Source: Rhizobium sp. BK316 (GTDB lineage Bacteria > Pseudomonadota > Alphaproteobacteria > Rhizobiales > Rhizobiaceae). From it: a stretch of DNA of 64,000 nucleotides. The stretch's first letter is position 1. The number at the start of each line of letters is the position of its first letter. The notes under the pieces are model-generated. The model had not been told where the DNA came from, did not search any database, and saw only the letters and a list, made by a program, of their open reading frames with translations. A program made the translations under genes and the position numbers. Shown piece after piece: positions 45,171 through 53,099 of the stretch. The stretch spans positions 620,001-684,000 of the forward strand of contig NZ_JACHZR010000004.1 of NCBI RefSeq assembly GCF_014193695.1. Reading direction: 5' to 3'.

Positions 45171-45188
45171 CCAATCCTAAAGGATTGG
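45171..45188. repeat. Palindrome near the left edge of the cassette
   Basis: An 8-bp perfect inverted repeat CCAATCCT/AGGATTGG with a 2-base centre, between tRNA-Glu(CTC) and the end of the first binding-protein gene. It may be a hairpin or an operator; no T-run follows. Confidence 0.5.
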
Positions 45189-45260
45189 ACAACCGGGGGC
45201 AGCTCGCCTCCTTGCCCGGGCCATCTCCTCGTCTCGCGTTCCACTTATCACCTCCCTCTT

Positions 45261-46280
45261 CTATCCCTTCAACTCCTTCTTTAGTTCGTTGAAGAAACGC
45301 CAGTCAGTGCCCTCGGCCAGGAGCTTCTGGGGTGTACTCTTGAGCATCCCGACTTCGTGGAGGCGTAGGGCATAGAAGCGCAGGGTGTCCTCAGCGCTAT
45401 ACTCGCGCCACTGATATGGCAGCGCCTTCATAACTTGTAGGGCATGGTCATAGCGCTTAGTATAGCCCTGTTCCACCATGAATTGTGCAGATTGCTGGGG
45501 CTCGCTGGCGCAGAAATCCGCCGCTTTCAAGATGGCGCGGAGGGCGCGCTTGGTGGCCACCGGATTCGTGCGGACGAACTCTCGATTCCCAGCCAGCATG
45601 CAGCAAAAGTATTGCGACCAAGGCCGGTCCACGGTGCTGCTAATCACCACATGGCCGATTTGCTGCTCCCGCATCTCCTGTGGTTCGGGAGGGAAGCCCA
45701 GATAGGCATCGATCTTCCCCTCACTTAGGAGCCGGACGGACTCGGGTCCGGGATACGCCACGAAGTGTATGTCCTTACGGACGTCCAGGCCGACGTAAGC
45801 CGCGATCGAGGCGAGGAAGACGAATCGGCTGGAATCTAGCGCCGGTACCGCCACGGTCTTCCCCTTGAGGTCGCGGATCGTCTGGATGCGATCGGTCCCG
45901 AACAACTCAAAGCAGCCGACGTGGAGTCCTGCCAGAATGACGATAGGATCCCCCGCCTCCAGGCGGAGAAGGAGCGGAGCGGCGAAATGCCCATTGAGAT
46001 CGGCTTCGCCTGAGGCCAGGGCCGTCTCGATGTCTGCGGTTCCCTCCTTCCGGAGGTGCTGCACTTCGGTGAACCCTTCGCCGTGCAACAGTTCTTCGGC
46101 TACATATTGGGGCGCCTGACAGATGCTGGGAATCCTGACGAGCCGGATCCGCGTCGTCTCGGGCGGCGGCTCCGTAGCGGCTCGCGTGGGGTACCAGCCT
46201 AGGAGCCCAGCAGTCCCTGCCAGAGTTATCCCACGCAGGAACCTCCGTCGGCTAAACCGTCCAGGGTATAGGGTATACAT
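45261..46280 (-). CDS. Tat-exported substrate-binding protein 1 (NMT1/TauA type)
   Basis: A 339-residue protein. The N-terminus has a twin-arginine signal (FSRRRFLRGITLAG), so export folded by Tat is likely. The mature part is an NMT1/THI5-like periplasmic binding protein: QAPQYVAEELL, CFELFG, IRDLKGKTVAVPA and GFPPEPQEMREQ. GGAGGG lies 6 bases before the ATG. It is about 55-60 percent identical by eye to the divergent paralogue at 46935. No permease or ATPase lies nearby. Codon use (GGG, AGG, ATA, CTA) differs from typical rhizobial genes, suggesting transfer. The ligand is unknown. Confidence 0.85.
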   Translation of the reverse strand: MYTLYPGRFSRRRFLRGITLAGTAGLLGWYPTRAATEPPPETTRIRLVRIPSICQAPQYVAEELLHGEGFTEVQHLRKEGTADIETALASGEADLNGHFAAPLLLRLEAGDPIVILAGLHVGCFELFGTDRIQTIRDLKGKTVAVPALDSSRFVFLASIAAYVGLDVRKDIHFVAYPGPESVRLLSEGKIDAYLGFPPEPQEMREQQIGHVVISSTVDRPWSQYFCCMLAGNREFVRTNPVATKRALRAILKAADFCASEPQQSAQFMVEQGYTKRYDHALQVMKALPYQWREYSAEDTLRFYALRLHEVGMLKSTPQKLLAEGTDWRFFNELKKELKG

Positions 46281-46934
46281 GGTGTCCCTCCCTTCCAAAT
46301 GCTGGCCAGCGTGACATGAAGAATGTACCCATGGGGCCTCTGACCTCGCATGAACAGATACAGCTTCGTACGGTTTAACTGGATTGCGAATAATAGCACA
46401 TAGGGTGCACGAGGTTAAACCCGCGGCAGGGTGCACGGAAGCAAAGCAATGCTATCTCCGCGCTCGCGAGCGGTAGGCGCGGTCCTCGAACAGCGCGCGG
46501 CGGCTTCGCTCGCCTGTGGTTCGTTTGCCGCGCCGCTCTATTAGGCGAAAGTGCTGCACCGTAAGTCTGGCTAATCAGTTCGGCTTAAGGCAGGTACCGA
46601 GCGAGACTATCAAAGTCGGCGTGAAGATGTCCGACTAGTAGGCGAGCCGGTTGCTGCCGGAAAGCTTTCCTCTCGATACCGGCGCCGCCAAGGTGTATAA
46701 TCTTAGCGGTGGAAACTTCAGTGCCGGCGCGAGAACTCACCCTTAGGCGCTCTCCGCAGTGATAATTACATTGCCCGAAGTTTCTGCCCTCTGGGATCAT
46801 TTTTTTAGCGATTCTGTTTGAAATTTTCCTGCTGAGTTTGGAGGGGATTCACTCCGATGCAGATCATTCAGGAACGCTGCCAAAACGTTCGGGTGTAATC
46901 CGAACGTTGTGCTTTTCCAGGGAAGGAGAGCACT
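46281..46934. other. Divergent intergenic region between the two binding-protein genes
   Basis: About 650 bases without a convincing gene. It holds an inverted repeat pair GGTTTAAC (46372-46379) / GTTAAACC (46414-46421), two direct copies of AGGGTGCACG (46402 and 46428), and a perfect 9-bp palindrome at 46884-46908. A 71-codon minus-strand frame at 46585-46800 looks non-coding. Confidence 0.6.
46884..46908. promoter_or_regulatory. Perfect inverted repeat upstream of binding protein 2
   Basis: AACGTTCGG, 7 bases, CCGAACGTT; the right arm ends 26 bases before the ATG at 46935. This is a good candidate operator, though a hairpin in the 5' leader is also possible. Confidence 0.6.
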
Positions 46935-47942
46935 ATGCAACTGATGCTAAACCGGCGCCGTTTCTTGGCAAGCGCCACGTCCGCAGTCGTCGCTAGTCTG
47001 GGCGGCGCAGTGGAGTCGTTAGCCGCGGAAGCGCCATTAGAAACCAGCACCATCCGCTTGGCAAAGATCAGGGGCATCTGTATCGCCCCCCAGTTCGTCG
47101 CCGAGGAGTTGCTGCGTTTGGATGGGTTCACAGACATCCGCTATGTGATGGCAGAAGCAGGCTACGCCCAGGCCGAGCAGATCGCGCGCGGTGATGTGGA
47201 TTTCAGTTTGAACTTCGCTGCACCACTTGCCCTTGCGATCGATGCGGGTGAACCGATCACCCTGCTGGCGGGCGTGCATTCCGGCTGCTTCGAGCTGTTT
47301 GGAAACGAAAGTATTCGCGGCATCACAGATCTGAAGGGAAAAACTGTAGGCATACAAGGCTTGGGTTCAACGCCGCACGTGTTCGTGACCAGCATGGCTG
47401 CCTATGTCGGGCTTGACCCACAAAGGGACATCCGCTGGGTGACCAATCCGTCCGTCAGGCCAATGGAGCTTTTCGAGAACGGAAAAGTCGACGCGTTCCT
47501 TGGCTTTCCACCCGAACCCCAGGAACTGCGCGCCCGCAACATCGGTCACGTTGTCGTAAACAGTGCCATCGATCATCCCTGGTCGCAGTACTTCTGCTGC
47601 ATGCTCGCAGGCAATGCGAACTTCGTTCGGAACAACCCCGTCGCCACCAAGCGCGTGTTGCGCGCCATTCTCAAGGCGGCAGACCTATGCGTGGCCGAGC
47701 CACGTCGCGTTGCACGACAAATCGTCGATGGCGGGTTCACCGCCAACTATGATTATGCCCTGCAAACGATGAGCGAGGTGCCCTACGGCAAATGGCGCGA
47801 TTACGATCCCGAGGACACGATTCGATTTTACTCCCTGCGGCTGCATGAGTCCGGCATGCTCAAGTCGAGCCCGCAAAAAATCATCGCCGGCGGTACCGAT
47901 TGGCGCTTCCTCAACGAGGTGAAACGCAAGCTGAAGATGTAG
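46935..47942 (+). CDS. Tat-exported substrate-binding protein 2 (NMT1/TauA type)
   Basis: A 335-residue paralogue of the protein at 45261. A twin-arginine signal is present (LNRRRFLASATSAVVASLGG). Conserved blocks shared with the partner are APQFVAEELL, HSGCFELFGNES, DLKGKTVGIQG, AYVGLDPQRDI, FLGFPPEPQELRAR and HPWSQYFCCMLAGN. AGGAG lies 8 bases before the ATG. No transporter partner is encoded nearby. It heads a tight five-gene run with SCO, kinase, regulator and cyclase, so a sensory role beside or instead of uptake is plausible. The ligand is unknown. Confidence 0.85.
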   Translation: MQLMLNRRRFLASATSAVVASLGGAVESLAAEAPLETSTIRLAKIRGICIAPQFVAEELLRLDGFTDIRYVMAEAGYAQAEQIARGDVDFSLNFAAPLALAIDAGEPITLLAGVHSGCFELFGNESIRGITDLKGKTVGIQGLGSTPHVFVTSMAAYVGLDPQRDIRWVTNPSVRPMELFENGKVDAFLGFPPEPQELRARNIGHVVVNSAIDHPWSQYFCCMLAGNANFVRNNPVATKRVLRAILKAADLCVAEPRRVARQIVDGGFTANYDYALQTMSEVPYGKWRDYDPEDTIRFYSLRLHESGMLKSSPQKIIAGGTDWRFLNEVKRKLKM

Positions 47943-47988
47943 GCGAGTGGCCAGACACGCTCTTTCGGGAGGGAAGAAGGGGGTTTCA

Positions 47989-48570
47989 ATGAGATGGCCA
48001 GCACAGATTCTGCTGTTGATGTTGCTAGGCGCGCCAGCGCAGGCGCATGATACATCGCACGACGAGCGTTTGCCGACCATCGGAGCGGCGCCGGACTTTA
48101 CTCTGACGTCGCAGGACGGCGTACCTGTGTCACTCCGCGATCTTCGCGGCAAGGTCGTCGCCGTCGCGTTCATCTTTGCTTCCTGTACCGACATTTGCCC
48201 GATGCTGACCGACAACATGGCGCGTGTGAAGGACGCGCTTGGCCCTGTGTTCGGGCCGCAGATCAGCTTCGTTTCGATCACGGTCGACCCCGAACGGGAT
48301 ACACCTGAAGTGTTGAAGCAATACGCGCAGAATTTCGCCGCCGATGTGAAGGGCTGGGTGTTTCTTAGCGGCGATCCGGCAGTCGTTCACGATGTGGGGC
48401 GGAGGTATGGCGTCATAGCGAGGAAGACCGTGGGCGGCGACGTCGATCATACCCTGTTGACGTCGCTCGTGGATCGTAGCGGTAACTTACGCGTGCAGTA
48501 TATCGGAGCTGGTTTCGATTTGGAGGAGTTCCGCAGTGATCTTCTCAGCCTCGTGGATGAAGCCCGGTAG
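47989..48570 (+). CDS. SCO1/SenC-family thioredoxin-fold protein
   Basis: A 193-residue protein with a signal peptide (about 1-18, ending AQA) and a SCO domain. The copper-binding motif CxxxC is in FASCTDICPMLTDN, and the distal His is in GGDVDHTLLTSLVD. SCO proteins deliver copper to cytochrome oxidase or act as thiol redox sensors; homologues such as SenC/PrrC influence redox-responsive kinases. It lies between binding protein 2 and the kinase, with its 3' end overlapping the kinase start by 35 bases. A His/Cys set is complete, so metal binding is likely. Confidence 0.88.
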   Translation: MRWPAQILLLMLLGAPAQAHDTSHDERLPTIGAAPDFTLTSQDGVPVSLRDLRGKVVAVAFIFASCTDICPMLTDNMARVKDALGPVFGPQISFVSITVDPERDTPEVLKQYAQNFAADVKGWVFLSGDPAVVHDVGRRYGVIARKTVGGDVDHTLLTSLVDRSGNLRVQYIGAGFDLEEFRSDLLSLVDEAR

Positions 48571-51169
48571 CGTCGCGACCCGGCTGATTGGTTGGATTGC
48601 GCGCCTGCCGGTACGCGTTCAGACCAAGCTCCTAATCGCGTTCCTGTCGATCGTCGGACTGCTGATCGTGCTCGGGGCGGTCGGGTTGCAGGTGTTGAGC
48701 GGGGTCAACGATCAGACGACCGAACTGATCAAGCTGCAGCGCAAGATCGCAGCCTATCGCCAGGTCCAGCACGACACGTCCAACCAGCTGTACAGCATCT
48801 CGACGGCACTTTTGCTTCAAGATGAGAGGATGTTGGATGCGGCGCTACGCCAGCTCAACCAGTTTGGTTATGATCTCGATCGGATGGAGTTCGTCGCCGT
48901 GAGCGAGGTGGAAGTGCTCGGTCAGGTCCGGCTTGAGTATGACCGGTTTACGGCCGGTGTGACGCGCGGCGCGGGACTCATCCGCGCCGGTCAGACTGAG
49001 GAAGCACGCAACGTTCAACTTAATGAGATCATGCCTTCGGCCGACCGGCTCGAACGGCTGATGAACCAGTTGGTCAACATGGCCGAAGCCGAGATGGTGA
49101 CGGCTATCGAGGTGACGGAGGGAGCCTACGACACCTCGCGACTGGTGGTAGTGTCCTTTGCTGTGGGCAGTATCCTCTTAGCGCTGGGTCTTGGCTACGT
49201 CATCTCCTGGTCGCTGATCGAGCCCGTCAAGAAGATTGAGACGCGTCTACGCCAGATAGCAAGCGGCGACTTTGCCCAACAGGTTGCAGTCGGCAACCGG
49301 GACGAGCTGGGAGTGCTCGCCGACAATGTCAACCAGACCTCTGCGCAGTTGGGGCGGCTTTACCAGGAAATTGAGACCCGGAACCGAGAGCTGACTGAAG
49401 CACTTGAGCAGCAGATGGCGACGAGCACGATTCTGCGCACGATCGCCGCTTCCCCGACCGACATTCAGCCTGTCCTGAATGCCGTCGCCGAGAGCGCGGC
49501 AAAACTCTGCGACGCCTACGACGCGATCATACTCCTGAAAGACGGTGAGTCGCTGACAATCAGGGCGCATTACGGCCCGATTCCGATTGACTTCGTCAGG
49601 TGGCCGATCAGCCGTGAGTGGATTTCTGGTCGCGCCTTTGTTGACAGAGAAACCGTTTTCGTAAGCGACCTCACCACCGCAGGCGATGATTTCCCTGCGG
49701 GCCGAGAAATGGCGATGCGGCTTGGCCATCGGACCACGCTTGCTGCCCCGCTCCTGCGGGAAGACGAAGCCATCGGAACTCTGACAATCCGTCGTATCGA
49801 AGTTCGCCCGTTCAACAGCAAGCAGATCGAACTGCTCACCACCTTCGCCGACCAAGCGGTGATCGCGATCGAGAATGTGCGTTTGTTCCAGGAGGTCCAG
49901 GCGCGCACGGCCGAACTCGCGCGCTCTGTCGCCGAATTGCAAGCGCTTGGAGAGGTCACCAAGGCGGTCAATTCGACGCTTGATCTCGACACCGTGCTGC
50001 AGACGATCGTAGCTAAGGCCGTACAACTCTCGGACACGGATGCGGGTACTATCTATGTGTTCAGCAGCACCAAGCAACAGTTCCGTCCGCGCGCAACTTA
50101 CGGAATGAGCGACGAGCTTGTTGCTGCGATTTCTGGGCAGACCATCTCTCTGAATGATCCGGTGATCGGTGAAGCCGCCCGGCGCCGCGAACCTGTTCAA
50201 GTGCCCGAACTCGGCGAAGGCACGCCGACTCCCGCTCAGAAAATTATTCGAGACGCCGGATATCGCAGCGTTCTGATTGTTCCATTGCTCAGGCCGAACA
50301 AGATTGTTGGCGCTCTCGTCGTCAGGCGCCGCGAACCCGGGGAATTTGACGAGCAGATTGTCCACCTGATGGAAACTTTTGCCGCTCAGTCGGTACTGGC
50401 CATTCAAAACGCCAAGCTGTTCCGCGAGATTGAGGATAAAGGCCGGGAGCTTGAGACCGCAAGCCGCCACAAATCTCAGTTCCTCGCAAACATGAGCCAT
50501 GAGTTGAGGACGCCGCTTAATTCGGTTCTGGGCTTCACCGAACTTCTGTTCGACGGCATATACGGCGAGCTTCCAGACCGGGCAAAGGCGACGGTGGCGC
50601 GAGTACAGGCCAACGGTCGCCACCTCCTGGGACTCATTAACGACGTGCTCGATCTTTCAAAGATCGAAGCCGGCCAATTGACACTGGCGTTTGACGATTA
50701 TTCCCTTGCGCAGATCGTTCGAAGTACCGCCGCTGCGGTAGAGCCGCTGGCGCGGGAAAAGGGCCTCGTGTTCACCGCGACACTTGCCGACGATCTTCCG
50801 ACCGGCCGCGGTGACGAGCGCCGTCTGACTCAGGTCCTGCTCAACATCGCCGGGAACGCTATCAAGTTCACCGAGGCGGGGTCGGTCAATATTCTGGCCA
50901 GCGCAGCCGATGGCCACTTCGAGATCGTCGTGCGGGACACCGGCCCGGGCATCGCGCCTCAAGACCAAGTTCTCATCTTCGAGGAATTCCAGCAGGTAGA
51001 CAACAGCAGCACCAAGCAGAAAGGAGGAACGGGTCTCGGTCTGGCGATCTCGAAGCGCTTTGTTGAAATGCACGGCGGAACAATAACCGTGGAGTCGGAG
51101 GCCGGTTCCGGTGCGACCTTCCGCATAACGGTCCCAATTGATGCAGGGGAGCGCGATCAAGCGGCATGA
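48536..51169 (+). CDS. Membrane histidine kinase with HAMP and two GAF domains
   Basis: An 877-residue sensor kinase. It starts at a GTG (48536) with GGAGGAG about 7 bases upstream, inside the SCO gene; an ATG at 48557 is an alternative. Two membrane helices (about 32-54 and 201-226) frame a periplasmic helical sensor. HAMP (about 226-280), GAF1 (about 297-451) and GAF2 (about 468-631) follow. HisKA has phospho-acceptor His655 in NMSHELRTP, and the ATPase domain has LLNIAGNAIKFTE, DTGPGIAPQ and GGTGLGLAI. There is no receiver domain, but two receivers are encoded just downstream. Confidence 0.92.
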   Translation: MIFSASWMKPGSVATRLIGWIARLPVRVQTKLLIAFLSIVGLLIVLGAVGLQVLSGVNDQTTELIKLQRKIAAYRQVQHDTSNQLYSISTALLLQDERMLDAALRQLNQFGYDLDRMEFVAVSEVEVLGQVRLEYDRFTAGVTRGAGLIRAGQTEEARNVQLNEIMPSADRLERLMNQLVNMAEAEMVTAIEVTEGAYDTSRLVVVSFAVGSILLALGLGYVISWSLIEPVKKIETRLRQIASGDFAQQVAVGNRDELGVLADNVNQTSAQLGRLYQEIETRNRELTEALEQQMATSTILRTIAASPTDIQPVLNAVAESAAKLCDAYDAIILLKDGESLTIRAHYGPIPIDFVRWPISREWISGRAFVDRETVFVSDLTTAGDDFPAGREMAMRLGHRTTLAAPLLREDEAIGTLTIRRIEVRPFNSKQIELLTTFADQAVIAIENVRLFQEVQARTAELARSVAELQALGEVTKAVNSTLDLDTVLQTIVAKAVQLSDTDAGTIYVFSSTKQQFRPRATYGMSDELVAAISGQTISLNDPVIGEAARRREPVQVPELGEGTPTPAQKIIRDAGYRSVLIVPLLRPNKIVGALVVRRREPGEFDEQIVHLMETFAAQSVLAIQNAKLFREIEDKGRELETASRHKSQFLANMSHELRTPLNSVLGFTELLFDGIYGELPDRAKATVARVQANGRHLLGLINDVLDLSKIEAGQLTLAFDDYSLAQIVRSTAAAVEPLAREKGLVFTATLADDLPTGRGDERRLTQVLLNIAGNAIKFTEAGSVNILASAADGHFEIVVRDTGPGIAPQDQVLIFEEFQQVDNSSTKQKGGTGLGLAISKRFVEMHGGTITVESEAGSGATFRITVPIDAGERDQAA

Positions 51170-51531
51170 ACAAACGAATCCTGATGGTGGAAGACACAGA
51201 AGACAATCGCCAGATCGTGCGCGACCTCATCGCGACCACCGAATACGAACTGATCGAGGCCGCGGATGGCGCCGCCGGCGTTACGGCTGCAGCGGCCCAC
51301 AGGCCGGACTTGATCCTTATGGACATCCAGTTGCCCGTGATGGACGGATATGAAGCGACACGCCGCATCAAGTCCGACCCAGCGCTCCGGCACATCCCGA
51401 TCATCGCCGTCACCTCCTATGCGCTGTCCGGCGATGCGGCAAAAGCCCTTGCTGCAGGGTGCGATGGCTACATCGCCAAACCATTCAGCCCGCGATTGTT
51501 GCTGGCAAAGATTCGTGAATTCCTATCTTAG
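51166..51531 (+). CDS. Single-domain response regulator (DivK-like)
   Basis: A 121-residue stand-alone receiver. The acidic pair is in MVEDTEDN, the phospho-acceptor is Asp53 in LILMDIQLPVMDG, the switch Thr lies in IIAVTSYAL and the conserved Lys is in YIAKPFSP. With no output domain it would act by protein contact or as a phosphate shuttle, as DivK does. Its ATG overlaps the kinase stop by 4 bases (ATGA), so the two are coupled. Confidence 0.92.
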   Translation: MNKRILMVEDTEDNRQIVRDLIATTEYELIEAADGAAGVTAAAAHRPDLILMDIQLPVMDGYEATRRIKSDPALRHIPIIAVTSYALSGDAAKALAAGCDGYIAKPFSPRLLLAKIREFLS

Positions 51532-51543
51532 GGAGGCTGCACC

Positions 51544-52683
51544 ATGCATCATCCGCCCCGCATTCTTGCCGTCGACGACACGCCGGAAAATCTTGAGATC
51601 CTGCGGATGCGCCTCGAGGCGAATGGTTACGAAGTGGCGACCGCCGCGGATGGCGAAGAGGGGCTCGCTAAAGTGCGCGACCTCATGCCTGACCTCATCC
51701 TTCTCGACATCATGATGCCGAAACTCGACGGTATCAGCGTCGTGCGCATACTTAAGCAAGACGTTTCGTTACGATCAATCCCGGTCATCCTCGTGACTGC
51801 AAAAGCCGACACGGGAGATGTCGTAGAGGGGCTGGATGCGGGTGGCGACGACTATCTCACTAAGCCATTCGAGCACAAGGCGCTGCTGGCGCGTGTCCGA
51901 TCGATGCTACGGCAGAAGGCGCTTCACGACACCGTCGAAGCCCAGGCACGGAGCCTTCAGGACCTGACCGCGCAATTGACGGCGTGGAACCAATCCCTCG
52001 AACAGAAAGTGGCGCGGCAGGTCATGGAGATCGAGCGGATGGCTCGGCTCCGACGGTTTCTGCCCGCCCAGGTTGCCGATCTCATTGTTGCGGCCGGCAA
52101 TGGCGAAGCGCTTCTCCAAAGCCACCGCCGTGAGGTCACGGTGGTTTTCTGCGATCTACGCGGCTTTACGGCATTTGCCGAAACTGCCGAGCCTGAAGAG
52201 GTGATGACGGTTCTTGGCGAGTACCATTCCTGCCTCGGTGAACAAATCACCCGCCACGAAGGGACGTTGGAACGGTTCGTGGGCGACGGCATTCTTGTGG
52301 TCTTCAACGACCCATTGCCCTGCGCCAGCCATACTGAGAGTGCTGTTTCAATGGCCGTGGCGATGCGTGACGCAATTGACGAGCATTCAGAACGATGGCG
52401 CAAGCGGGGCTATTTGCTCGGTTTCGGAATCGGCATCGCCCGGGGCCATGCAACCATCGGGCAGATTGGTTTCAACCAGCGCTCGGACTATGCGGTCATC
52501 GGTACTGTAGCGAACCATGCGGCCCGATTGTGCGAGGAGGCCAAGTCTCGTCAGATCCTCGTCAGCCAACGCGTCTTCGGCGCCGTCGAGTCATTCGTCG
52601 AATCCATTCCTGTTGGCGAATTGACTCTGAAAGGTTTCCACCGCCCGATGCCAGCTTACGAAATTGTTCGGTGGCTTGGCTGA
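51544..52683 (+). CDS. Receiver-class III adenylate/guanylate cyclase
   Basis: A 379-residue protein. The N-terminal receiver (about 1-120) has VDDTPEN, Asp in LILLDIMMPKLDG and the KPF Lys. A coiled linker (about 125-175) leads to a class III nucleotide cyclase domain (about 195-375): the first metal Asp is in VVFCDLRGFTAFAE, the second in RFVGDGILVVFNDP, and the transition-state Asn/Arg pair is in YAVIGTVANHAARL. The predicted product is cAMP; cGMP is not excluded. GGAGG precedes the ATG, 12 bases after the regulator stop. Confidence 0.92.
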   Translation: MHHPPRILAVDDTPENLEILRMRLEANGYEVATAADGEEGLAKVRDLMPDLILLDIMMPKLDGISVVRILKQDVSLRSIPVILVTAKADTGDVVEGLDAGGDDYLTKPFEHKALLARVRSMLRQKALHDTVEAQARSLQDLTAQLTAWNQSLEQKVARQVMEIERMARLRRFLPAQVADLIVAAGNGEALLQSHRREVTVVFCDLRGFTAFAETAEPEEVMTVLGEYHSCLGEQITRHEGTLERFVGDGILVVFNDPLPCASHTESAVSMAVAMRDAIDEHSERWRKRGYLLGFGIGIARGHATIGQIGFNQRSDYAVIGTVANHAARLCEEAKSRQILVSQRVFGAVESFVESIPVGELTLKGFHRPMPAYEIVRWLG

Positions 52684-52798
52684 CAAAGTTAGCAGCGGGA
52701 GGCAGTGACTATACGAGGCAATAAAGCCGCTCTTTTCGGCTTTTCCACAAGCCCAACAAAAAACTGCACAATCCGGCAAAAATTTCTTATTTTGCCGC

Positions 52799-52827
52799 TT
52801 GCGGTGCAGAAAAGTGCTGACTATAAG
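52799..52827 (+). promoter_or_regulatory. Promoter of tRNA-Glu(TTC) copy 2
   Basis: TTGCGG-N17-TATAAG, followed by the same GGGCGCCACCACAG leader as copy 1. The block from the -35 to the tRNA is thus duplicated with the gene. Confidence 0.75.
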
Positions 52828-52845
52828 GGCGCCACCACAGAGCAC

Positions 52846-52920
52846 GCGCCCTTCGTCTATCGGTTAGGACGACAGATTTTCATTCTGTAAAGAGGGGTTC
52901 GACTCCCCTAGGGCGTGCCA
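52846..52920 (+). tRNA. tRNA-Glu (anticodon TTC), copy 2
   Basis: Identical over 75 bases to copy 1 at 44811, including the encoded CCA. It marks the right edge of the accessory cassette. Confidence 0.97.
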
Positions 52921-53099
52921 CTCTCCTCCAATATTTCCTTTTATTTTTATAGAGTTATCTCGGTACGCTCGCTGAGCCGCGATGTGCGAATTGACGGCGG
53001 CGTGCCGCTTGGTATGCCCGTCACTCGTCCTCGCGGAAAAGCACCATTTTTCCAGCTCAGCCGACCTGCCCTCATCCTGACCTCTTGCCCTTCAGCCCG

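Noticed and set aside
46585..46800. 71-codon frame between the binding-protein genes
   Set aside because: No ribosome-binding site, no hydrophobic or domain pattern; likely chance.
49247..50623. 458-codon minus-strand frame inside the kinase
   Set aside because: Antisense to the GAF domains, which are well conserved in the plus frame.
45035..52845. Integrase or transposase within the tRNA-Glu cassette
   Set aside because: All frames were read; no recombinase catalytic motif found, so mobility is inferred from flanks only.
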